A DNA stretch of 64,000 nucleotides from Rosa chinensis (lineage: Eukaryota; Streptophyta; Magnoliopsida; Rosales; Rosaceae). Both the position numbers and the translations under genes were made by a program. Under the pieces are notes generated by a model, which searched no databases, was not told where the DNA came from, and saw only the letters and a program-made list of their open reading frames with translations. Every line of letters begins with the position of its first letter. The stretch's first letter is position 1. The stretch lies in the NCBI RefSeq assembly GCF_002994745.2, contig NC_037094.1, positions 5,006,001 through 5,070,000 on the forward strand, given 5' to 3'. Positions 32,338 through 41,602 of this stretch are shown here, piece by piece.

Positions 32338-35300
32338 ATGGATGAACTACAATGTCTCGCTGATAGTGCGACTACGCACACCATTCTACGACATAGGCAA
32401 TTATTCTTGGAGATGTTGCCTACATATTCCACTATGACTACGATGGCTGGGCCATCAGGTTTAGTTCAAGGACATGGAATGGCCCAATTCCTATTGCCAA
32501 ATGGCACCTTGATTAAAGTCACTGAAGCTCTCTATGCTCCTAAGGCAAATCGAACCTTATTGAGCTTTAAAGATTTAAGAGCCAACGGATTCCATGCGGA
32601 AACGCATACTGAGAACGGAAAAGAGTTCCTTTGCATTACCTCTAATGATTGCGGACGAAAGCGCATCTTAGAGAAACTTATGTGTCAATCTAGTGGACTT
32701 TATGTCACTACAATTCGACCAATTGAATCCAATAATGTCATAAGAGAAGATCTCTTGGATTCTGACACATATTGGCTTTGGCATGACCGACTAGGGCACC
32801 CTGGTCGTGATATGATGCTCCGTATACTAAAGACTTCACACGGACATCCATTCTTCAGAGTGAGAAGAAGCAAGAATCGAGAATTGATTCCTGGACTTAA
32901 CAAGACCGCAACAATTGCAGCATCTGGTGCTGCAGCCGTCTTGGGGCGCCATAAGGCTGCCCAAGTCCCATGTAATGACACCAACCATGAGCATAACGCG
33001 ATGATTGTTCCTCCCAATGGCTACAATGCCATAGAAGGAGATGTAGTCACACATTTTGCTTCTAATAGCGCTACAGACGCTCAGGCCCAACCAAAATCCT
33101 CATTGGTTGCTTCCGAGGCCCCTCGCTCATTTTGCAAAGCCTGTTCCTTCGGGAAATTAGGACCGAGACCGTCCTACGCAAAGGATCCTAAAATACTCAT
33201 TCCGTTCTTACAGAGAATCCAAGGGGATATCTGTGGACCAATTCAACCATCATGCGGACCTTTCAAATACTTTATGGTATTGGTTGATGCGTCGACACGC
33301 TGGTCACATGTCGCGCTGTTATCCACTCGAAATGCTGCTTATGCTAAACTCCTAGCCCAGATTATCCGTCTACGGGCTCACTACCCTGACCATCCAATTA
33401 AGTCAATTCGACTTGATAATGCTGGGGAGTTTACATCGAAAACATTCGATGACTATTGCATGTCACTGGGGATTGATGTAGAACATCCAGTTCCCCATGT
33501 TCATACCCAAAATGGTCTCGCAGAAGCTGCTATCAAAAGACTACAAATGATAGCACGGACATTAGTAATGCACACTAATCTTCCTGTTTCTGCTTGGGGA
33601 TATGCAATATTACATGCAGCGACGCTAATTCGTCTACGACCCACTGCAACCCAATCTTACTCTGCGTTACAGCTAGTGACTGGGTACGAGCCTGATATCT
33701 CGCACTTACGCATTTTTGGGTGTACTATTTATGTGCCTATTACGCCACCACAGCGTACTAAGATGGGTCCACAACGACGAATGAGCATTTATGTTGGATA
33801 TGAATCTCCAACTATCGTCCGCTATCTTGAACCCTTGACAGGCGATCTCTTTACCGCTAGATTTGCGGATTGTCACTTTGATGAGACAGTCTTCCCATCA
33901 TTAGGGGGAGATAAGAACACAAATGTTCAACAGGAACGACAGGAATTGTCGTGGTCTGTCCCCACTATGTCTCATCTCGATCCCCATACCGCACAGTCCG
34001 AACTTGAAGTGCGAAGAATAATCGAGCTCCAGAACGTAGCAGACACTCTGCCTGATGCGTTTTCTGATATTGCTAAAGTGACGAGATCACACATACCTGC
34101 TGCAAACGTGCCTGCAAGGATTGATGTCCCGAATAACGGACATAACGCCACTCCTATAACGCCAGGAGATGGCACCATTGCTCAACATGGCAATAATGTG
34201 GCATCTATGGCTGCAGGTCCCGCAAGGAAGCGCGGTAGACCGATTGGTTCGAAGGATACTCGCCCTAGAAAAAGAGCGAATGAGGCACAAATAAATCCTT
34301 TGATCATCGATACTCAAAATCCGTCCCATGAGAATGTTCCGGATTATGGTTATGTCCAAGAGACATCATTGGGGGACGCCTCAGTGTTAGAACCTATCCA
34401 TGAGAACATAGAGATCTCTGTAAATTACACTAGTGTACATGGGACGTGGGAAAGAAACTCCATCATCATTGATGATGTATTCGCGTATTCAGTGGCGCGT
34501 GAGATTATTGAGACCGGTGACATCGAACCACGCTCCGTTGATGAATGTCAACGTAGAGCTGATTGGCCAAAATGGAAAGATGCGATCCAGGCAGAACTTG
34601 ATTCTCTAACGAAAAGAAAGGTATTTGGCAAAATTGTACCAATACCACCCAACACCAAACCAGTTGGTCACAAATGGGTATTCGTTAGAAAGCGTAATGA
34701 GAAAAACGAGATTGTAAGATACAAAGCTCGTCTCGTGGCGCAAGGCTTCTCACAACGCCCTGGAATCGACTACGAGGAGACCTACTCTCCCGTAATGGAC
34801 GTTATTACGTTCCGCTACCTTGTCAGTTTGGTAGTTTCCGAAAAACTGAACATGCAGCTTATGGATGTGGTTACTGCATATCTATATGGGGATCTAGATA
34901 CGGAGATATACATGAATATTCCAGATGGAATTCAACTACCCAAATCAAGTGGCTCTAATCCACGGAGCGCGTTTGCAATTAGATTGAAACGCTCACTATA
35001 TGGATTAAAACAATCCGGACGGATGTGGTATAACCGTCTAAGTGACTACTTGATTGGTAAGGGATATGTCAATAACGAACTATGCCCATGTGTGTTCATA
35101 AAAAGGACAAGTTCCGGATTTTCAATAGTAGCGGTTTATGTCGATGACATGAACATAATTGGCACCCTTAAAGAGTTAAGGGAAACCGCTGAACACTTGA
35201 AATCCGAGTTTGAGATGAAAGATCTTGGGAAAACACGGTTTTGCCTCGGTTTAGAACTTGAGCACCGTAGAGATGGTATCCTGATTCATCAATCAGCTTA

Positions 35301-36216
35301 TACCCAAAAGATGCTTAGGCGTTTCAACACTGACAAAATTAAGCCTTCAAGCACCCCAATGGTCGTCCGTAGTCTTGATCCAGAGAAGGATCCATTTCGT
35401 CCAAAAGATGACGATGAAGAAGTGCTAGAGGCAGAAGTGCCCTACCTAAGTGCAATAGGTGCATTATTGTACTTAGCACAATGCACGAGACCAGACATCT
35501 CATTCGCTGTGAACTTGCTAGCTAGATATAGCTCTGCGCCAACACGACGCCATTGGGCTGGTGTTAAAGATATCTTTCGATACCTAAGTAGTACGATCGA
35601 TATGGGCTTGTTCTATCCCTACAGAAAGAAGATGGATTCGGACCCATCAAGTGTCAGGAACGCCACACATAGTGGATTGCGTTCCCTCTCCCCATCCCAA
35701 AACGATATAAGTGTTTTGAAAGGTTTTGCTGATGCTGGGTACCTCTCTGACCCACACAAAGGTCGCTCCCAAACTGGTTATGTTTTCACCATGGGAAAAA
35801 CCGCGATATCTTGGAGGTCTACAAAGCAGACCCTAGTCGCTACCTCTTCAAATCATGCAGAGATTATTGCTCTTCACGAAGCAGTTCGTGAATGTATATG
35901 GCTTCGATCCATAATTACGCATGTTCGAAGCAATTGTGGTTTGAAGTCTACCACAGATGAGCCAACAAGCATTTATGAAGATAATGCTGCTTGCATTGAA
36001 CAAATGAAGCAAGGTTACATCAAAGGCGACAACACCAAGCACATATCCCCCAAATTCTTCTACAATCAGCAACAACAGAAGCTCCTCAAGATCAAAGTGA
36101 ACCAGGTTCGATCTGAGGACAATGTGGCAGACTTGTTCACTAAGTCATTGCCCAAATCCACGTTCGAGAAACATGTGGCAAGAATTGGCTTGCGGAAATT
36201 ATCTGAACTCCCATGA
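32338..36216 (+). CDS. pol: Copia B Pol: protease, integrase, RT, RNase H (1,292 aa)
   Basis: A polyprotein for particle maturation, cDNA synthesis and integration. Domains in copia order: aspartic protease with LADSATTHT (catalytic D9), somewhat short; GAG-pre-integrase (DTYWLWHDRLGHPGRDMM, about 141-165); integrase zinc region ending FCKACSFGKLG; integrase core D297, D360, E396 (a DD35E triad); reverse transcriptase from about 738 (DWPKWKDAIQAELDSL) with YVDD at 934-937; and RNase H with D1132, E1175 and D1215. It ends NVADLFTKSLP...LRKLSELP. One open frame holds every key residue. It begins at its own ATG, in the same frame number as gag but after stops. It may be made by splicing or a subgenomic RNA, which cannot be told here. 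Confidence 0.95.
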   Translation: MDELQCLADSATTHTILRHRQLFLEMLPTYSTMTTMAGPSGLVQGHGMAQFLLPNGTLIKVTEALYAPKANRTLLSFKDLRANGFHAETHTENGKEFLCITSNDCGRKRILEKLMCQSSGLYVTTIRPIESNNVIREDLLDSDTYWLWHDRLGHPGRDMMLRILKTSHGHPFFRVRRSKNRELIPGLNKTATIAASGAAAVLGRHKAAQVPCNDTNHEHNAMIVPPNGYNAIEGDVVTHFASNSATDAQAQPKSSLVASEAPRSFCKACSFGKLGPRPSYAKDPKILIPFLQRIQGDICGPIQPSCGPFKYFMVLVDASTRWSHVALLSTRNAAYAKLLAQIIRLRAHYPDHPIKSIRLDNAGEFTSKTFDDYCMSLGIDVEHPVPHVHTQNGLAEAAIKRLQMIARTLVMHTNLPVSAWGYAILHAATLIRLRPTATQSYSALQLVTGYEPDISHLRIFGCTIYVPITPPQRTKMGPQRRMSIYVGYESPTIVRYLEPLTGDLFTARFADCHFDETVFPSLGGDKNTNVQQERQELSWSVPTMSHLDPHTAQSELEVRRIIELQNVADTLPDAFSDIAKVTRSHIPAANVPARIDVPNNGHNATPITPGDGTIAQHGNNVASMAAGPARKRGRPIGSKDTRPRKRANEAQINPLIIDTQNPSHENVPDYGYVQETSLGDASVLEPIHENIEISVNYTSVHGTWERNSIIIDDVFAYSVAREIIETGDIEPRSVDECQRRADWPKWKDAIQAELDSLTKRKVFGKIVPIPPNTKPVGHKWVFVRKRNEKNEIVRYKARLVAQGFSQRPGIDYEETYSPVMDVITFRYLVSLVVSEKLNMQLMDVVTAYLYGDLDTEIYMNIPDGIQLPKSSGSNPRSAFAIRLKRSLYGLKQSGRMWYNRLSDYLIGKGYVNNELCPCVFIKRTSSGFSIVAVYVDDMNIIGTLKELRETAEHLKSEFEMKDLGKTRFCLGLELEHRRDGILIHQSAYTQKMLRRFNTDKIKPSSTPMVVRSLDPEKDPFRPKDDDEEVLEAEVPYLSAIGALLYLAQCTRPDISFAVNLLARYSSAPTRRHWAGVKDIFRYLSSTIDMGLFYPYRKKMDSDPSSVRNATHSGLRSLSPSQNDISVLKGFADAGYLSDPHKGRSQTGYVFTMGKTAISWRSTKQTLVATSSNHAEIIALHEAVRECIWLRSIITHVRSNCGLKSTTDEPTSIYEDNAACIEQMKQGYIKGDNTKHISPKFFYNQQQQKLLKIKVNQVRSEDNVADLFTKSLPKSTFEKHVARIGLRKLSELP

Positions 36217-36553
36217 TCGTTGTCATCAGGGGGAGACACAGACATCAGGGGGAGATGTCTACATGTTCATCTCAAAAGCGTGAAGGGTGTGTTGTGCTCT
36301 TTTTCCCTTTCGACCGAGGTTATTTTTATCCCACTGGGTTTTTGTTACTCGGCAAGGTTTTTAATGAGGCAACAAGAGAAGCACCATGTTATCCAGAAAC
36401 AAACTCCACACTCAACGCGCGTTGTGCTCTTTTTCTCCTTCGACCAAGGTTGTTTTTCCCACAGGGTTTTATTACTTGGCAAGGTTTTTAACGAGGCAAA
36501 TTAGAAGCGCACCTCCAAGACAATACTACTGACATGATATATCCAAGGGGGAG
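36217..36553 (+). repeat. Copia B 3' untranslated block with duplication and PPT
   Basis: Two GGGGGAGA purine tracts (about 36229 and 36249) follow the stop. A block beginning GTTGTGCTCTTTTTC at 36291 and running through CGACCGAGG, CCCACTGGGTTTTTGTTAC and GGCAAGGTTTTTAA is repeated from 36421 (period 130 bp). Single versions are found at the same place in elements C (50290-50385) and D (59815-59930). The polypurine tract CCAAGGGGGAG (36543-36553) abuts the 3' LTR and would prime plus-strand DNA. Confidence 0.85.
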
Positions 36554-36770
36554 TGTTGTAGTAAATAGGTAAAATGTCTATATCATGGAGTATGCACTTA
36601 AGAAGTGGAGAATATGTGGTTTGTATGAAATGCACATTGAGAGGTAGAGAAATTGTGTAGCAAATATACTAATGTATGTAGGGCAAATTTACACTACTTT
36701 GTAACCCTATATAAACCCCCTCAATATGAGAAGAAGACTCACCAATTCACTCTTCAGTTTCTCTGAAACA
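36554..36770 (+). repeat. 3' LTR of copia B (217 bp)
   Basis: Same length and ends as the 5' LTR, with one mismatch in 217 positions (A at 36614). It follows the polypurine tract directly and is followed by TATAT. Confidence 0.96.
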
Positions 36771-36775
36771 TATAT

Positions 36776-38400
36776 ATATATATGTAATAATAAATATTAG
36801 GGTCAGTGGAGTAGTCTGTTCCTGGTGGGGCTATTCATTGCTCTAGCTGTTGTTGGTTGATCCGTAGGTTAGGTCAATCCATTTGAACTTTGCAGGCTGC
36901 CACTCCCAGCCCTAGCCTTTCGCGCCAAACCTTTACATGGAGGATCCGAACCGCCGCAACTGTTGATGGGGCGGTGCGAACACCGCAATCATTCTTGATG
37001 AGGGGTGCGAATCTCGTACCCTTTCGTTAGTGTTGATTGTATTGTGTCACTATACATAATTTTATTTCTCTGATGATGAGAAGAATAATACTTCTTAAAA
37101 TATTAAAGGAGTTCTATAAAAAAATTCTCTCTCTCTTTTCTATCTAATTTTAAGATGCTACACAGAGCAAACAAAAAAAAAAATGCTGCAGTTGATATAT
37201 TCAGTCCTTTGATAGAAAGTCAACGATGCATGTACAAATTCAAATTCAAAATCCAATCCTCTTCCAATTTCCGATTTGGAGAATGACACATTCACATTGC
37301 AAATAATCAGAGGATTTTCATTGGATGTCTAATTATCTCCAATGATGTTAGCTCACGTGTTAGCTTCAGATTACCAGCAAATATGGCAATTGAAAGTCTA
37401 ACATGGAGGTTCAACATACTCTGACTTTTTTTTTCTCTGAAATACCAACCCCCATTTTGGAAAGCTATTAGACTCACAAAAACCCAGAAGAATCCTAGAA
37501 ATTTTCTCAAGACATCCCATTAGTCCATTACTGCTCAGCATGTGTTTGTGAGAAAATTTGCCCTTTTAAATCTAATTTTGTGTCTCAAGTCAACCCTTTC
37601 TAGAAATGCCTTGCATCATGTTAATACAAAAGTAAAAACCTAATACATGAATTTCAAAGCCTCTTATCATATTCATGATTTCAGTGTGCTCTTTCATTAT
37701 CCAGGTTCTTGCTTTACGTCTATTTCGAAAAAAAATTAGGTCATAATTCTTATTTTAAAAGACAATAATTTTTTATATTCATGCATAAGGATATAGACCT
37801 TAATATATACAAACGAAAGGACTTTCTCTACATGAAGTACTGATATAGCATATATTATTATTCTCTACTGTTACTCATACTCCGATTCCCATGGCATAAC
37901 GTGCCGTCACAACCACTCTAGTTGCTTTCCTAGCTAGCCTAGCAATATTAATTAACTATATGACGGCAAGAACAAGTATATAATTCAGTGAGATTTACTG
38001 TATTTCTGGTCAAGATTTTCAATGATAGATCCATCAACATGTTGCACGTATAGTGAAATGGCCGTAGTTCAATGGAAATTTTCAAACATTGAAAAATTAA
38101 ATAATTAAAGTACCAAAGATAAGGTAAAGGTTGGCACAGAAAATAGTTTTAAAAATCAAATTTATGTACTCATTCACATAACATTAGACATATATTCACA
38201 ATGAATCCAAATGAGGAGTATACAATAAATCTGGATTAATTTCATGAACATTTCGATCACTAGACATATATTATGTGATTTTTTTCCCCCTTTTTGGTGA
38301 AGAAGAAGAAGAGGAAGAAGAAATAAAGAAGTTGATGAATATTACAATAGCATGAACACACAAAAAGCGTATGAAAGCAAAAAATGAAAGAACCTCATCA
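36776..38400. other. Intergenic, no gene recognised
   Basis: AT-rich. The stretch 36810-37030 is more GC-rich and reads like a fragment of a transcribed repeat (GAGGATCCGAACCGCC, GGTGCGAACACCGC) but has no recognisable frame. The 3' flank of the CLE gene occupies the last few hundred bases, including GAAGAAGAAGAGGAAGAAG near 38300. Confidence 0.4.
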
Positions 38401-38709
38401 TCAATGGTGCAATGGGTTTGGACCAGTGGGAACAAGGCGCTGTTCGACGCCATAACGAGGGTCGAGCTCTCTTTTGCCCGGCTCCGGCTGCGGTGGGGAA
38501 TGTCTGTGCTGGTGATGCTGGCGTTGTTGACGCCGGCGGACAAATGGCGTGAAGTCGAATTTGGTAGTACTCAATAGCTTCCGGTTGCTCGTGTTAATGG
38601 GGATGGTGCTGTGCTTGGGATTAGAGAAATGGAACCAGCCATGAAGGAACAAGAAGAGCAAAGATAGGTAGAGAATGAGATTAAAAAGATGAGAAAGCTT
38701 GGAAGGCAT
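38401..38709 (-). CDS. CLE signalling peptide precursor (102 aa)
   Basis: Intronless gene for a secreted CLAVATA3/ESR-related prepropeptide, which is processed in the apoplast to an arabinosylated 12-13-residue ligand for CLV1/BAM-type receptor kinases. The N-terminus is a signal peptide (hydrophobic LFNLILYLSLLFLFLHG, about residues 8-24). A variable His/Arg/Gln-rich middle follows. The CLE motif is the last 12 residues, RLVPTGPNPLHH, ending directly at the stop. It is closest to the CLE9/10 and CLE12/13 group, which usually reads RLVPSGPNPLH(N/H), so position 5 is Thr instead of Ser. The Pro residues that are hydroxylated in the family are present. Length is normal for CLE precursors. Confidence 0.93.
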   Translation of the reverse strand: MPSKLSHLFNLILYLSLLFLFLHGWFHFSNPKHSTIPINTSNRKLLSTTKFDFTPFVRRRQQRQHHQHRHSPPQPEPGKRELDPRYGVEQRLVPTGPNPLHH

Positions 38710-38803
38710 GGTGGGGAAGAGAGTGGCAGTGCATGGAGCTAGAACAGAAAGAAAGAATTTGATTGATGAAATGTGGGTGGAAAAGTAGTGGGGTTTTTGT
38801 TTG

Positions 38804-38812
38804 TGTATATAC
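38804..38812 (-). promoter_or_regulatory. TATA-like box of the CLE gene
   Basis: GTATATACA on the minus strand lies about 95-100 bp upstream of the ATG at 38709, in AAAAGTATATACACAAAC. It is suitable in position and sequence, with no other evidence. Confidence 0.45.
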
Positions 38813-39990
38813 TTTTGGAGATGATGATCAATAGAATGGGGGGTGGAGGGTTCTGGAAGTTTGACAGCTTAAATGTGATGGAGCACAAGAAATGTTAATG
38901 GAGGAGAAGAGAAGAGGTTGACATGGGCTGGCTATAATGGCTTGTGCTTGCTTCAAGTATGAGAGAGATTTCAGAGATTCAGAGAAGAGGTTGATGATGA
39001 TTTTTATTTTATGATGAGAATTGTGAAGGCAGAGGCCAGTTGATGCGGAGAGGGGGGGCAGCATTGTCGACCATTCTTCTTCCAATGAAAGCTCCCTTTG
39101 CGTTCAAGCAACCAATAAATTAATTAGGGCAAGTTTTTCAATTTATGGGGAATTTTGGATGGTTGACCTTTGAGCAATTGTATATTGTGAGTTTATATCA
39201 GGGGCAGTGATTCTGTGACATTACTGTTACACATGATGACTTACTGGGTTAGCTAAGTGGCATTAGGAATTTTGGGTTTGTAAAAATGAAACTTGACGTA
39301 ATGATGAGGTAATATATATGTCAGCGATGAATTTTCCCAAATATAGTGGTGGAAATTAAAAAACTCAGTATCGTTAGAAAGCAGAGCTAGTACAATTATG
39401 ATTATTTTTGTCAAGAGATAGATTGTCATTGTAACAAATTTCATACCTATAGAGTTAGCCTACAACTACATGAAGTTGACGTGTTTGTACCGGGAGATAA
39501 CTAGCCGTAATAGAAAACTTTATATTGCTAGAGAGTTAATCTACAATTACGTGAAGTTAGCATGTGTAGTCTACTATACTATCCGAAAGTCAATCCCTTA
39601 ATACACGACTGCAGTTGACTATTCCGGCAATTGATATATACTTAACTTGATGAGAGTTAATTACTTCGTTGAGTTCGTTCATCAACCTGCAAACTCCGGA
39701 TGAGGTCGACCTAATTCCGATTCCATCTATAAAGAAATACATAGTTCTAATTCAGAGAGAACATTGGCAGGAGCTCCATGAAAACACTGAGGTGTTTGCT
39801 TGCAAATAGATTTGAAGCAAGACAGACCGCAAGACAATATAATGTGGGAGGGTCCCTGGTTTCTGGATTTCCCAGCCAGTCTGGTTTAGCTTTGAGCACA
39901 CACAAACAATAGCTATGGACAATTCCTACTTCCATTTCCCTATTTCCTTAATACCGACTATGATCTTAATTGACTCACTCCTTTTCTTCT

Positions 39991-40027
<37 letters not shown>

Positions 40028-41602
40028 CTAGCTTAATTGTTTGACTAATTTGTAAAAGTTCGATATTCATGCACGGAAACAGAGGCTTGAAGCTGTCTTC
40101 CAGCTCCCATTTTTCAATTTCAGATTGGATTAATATTGAGTCAATGATGAAAACAACTGTTTATTCACACGCTTGGCTATATATACTGCCTACATATATG
40201 TTATAAATATGTCACTACACGCTACGTTACATGGGAGAAAACAATTCCTTTTCTTTTACTCTTCCTCTTTTCTTTTTATTGGTTTCCTAAGTTTGAATCC
40301 CAACCTAACCCAGCTAAGGAAAATTCTAAAAGAGGATGAACTCTAATTTCCATTCTAATTCTTATTTTACTCCTGAAATTAGAATTTCGGTAATATCAAT
40401 AGCTGTTACCAAACACTTTTTATATTGTTTAGTGAGTGATTATCGAGTTACTTTATAGTGTTTAGTAACTGCTTGTTGAACACTGTAAGTTGAAGCTAGA
40501 GTTTGAAGCATTATTGCAACATTTGGCAATCAAACACTATGAGTAATGTATAACGTGATCCACCTTTTGAAGTGAAAGTTTTGAATTGAAAAGTGAAGTA
40601 CTTTGCAAACCCCCTTTTCCCATTTTAGTGCAACTGATAAACATCAATACCAATTTACCAAACACAAAGATCCATTATGGTTGTGTGTGCAAATGAAACA
40701 CCAAGCTAGCTCCAAAGGCATATCTTCCGGGAGAGGGCATGGACTTTGAATTCCCTTTTGCACAATGAGAGGCTCTTGTCGGGTAGACCATTTCATACAA
40801 GGAGACGGGGCAGCTAGCCAGCTAGGCACTATACTCGTACTCATCTGACCAATATTTGACACGTGGAATATGATTTGGATCCCTTTTTTTTTTCTCATCT
40901 ACTTTGTCGACTTCGATGATATTGACCTTCCATTTTAGAAGTCCCTTGACCTTTAAAAGTTTAAAGCACATAATTACAAAGAAAGAAAGGAAAAAAATAA
41001 AAAAAAACCAGTTCTCAAAGATTGGAAGACGAGGATGGTTACCAGCTTAAAAAGATTCAAAGGTGAACCACCCACTAATGTACTACTCCCTTTCAACCAC
41101 AGAAACACCCACCAAAATACAAGACTAAGTGCTGAAAATGTACAACAATTCTTGCGCAATTGATAATTACCCTACCAAAAGCTTTCTTCACCATTGATTA
41201 GTATTTTCAAGGGTATGAAGCTCTGTTGAAAAAGGAAAAAAAAACACGAAAAAAAAAAAACAAAGTTATGTATTTTGTGAATGTTTTCCTTGTACTGCTA
41301 TGACATTATCAGTAATTACAGTCATTCCTACCAAAACCAACAAAGCAGCTCCTTACAATCTTGAATCTTCAATGGATAATGGTACTATTTCACACCGTTG
41401 CATTTCCCTCACTAAAACATCTGCAAGCAGAGATCCACCACAAGAAGTTGCAAATGAAGGCAAGGCTATACATCGGCAGTGCTTGATACATCAATTGGAA
41501 GAAATATCTAAGAATTGAGAGATAATGCAACTTCAACAATAGGAGAGACCTAGATCGTAGTCAGCTGTAAAGAAGGATAAGAATGGAAAAGCCTTTGGCT
41601 AT
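38813..41602. other. Intergenic between the CLE and TFIIE-alpha genes
   Basis: No further gene is recognised. A TA microsatellite occupies about 39993-40026. Short open frames at 38828-39085, 39747-39935 and 40644-40898 show no domains. The last few hundred bases (41180-41602) are probably the 3' flank of the TFIIE-alpha gene. Confidence 0.5.

Larger units (their letters stand above)
29520..36770 (+). mobile_element. Copia element B, complete, TSD TATAT
   Basis: A full Ty1/copia element with 217-bp LTRs differing at one base, 5-bp flanks TATAT at both ends (29515-29519, 36771-36775; weak evidence because the site is a TA repeat), CGTTATCAGCACGA directly after the 5' LTR, a repeat-rich leader, intact gag and intact pol with all catalytic residues, and a polypurine tract AAGGGGGAG before the 3' LTR. 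It inserted very recently and looks competent to move. Gag and pol are two separate reading frames separated by 363 bp. Confidence 0.96.

Noticed and set aside
29463..36800. TAAATATTAGGGTC on both sides of copia B, outside the TATAT flanks
   Set aside because: Considered as a longer duplication, but the element borders are fixed by the LTR ends and TATAT; the 14-bp match is probably chance or an older repeat.
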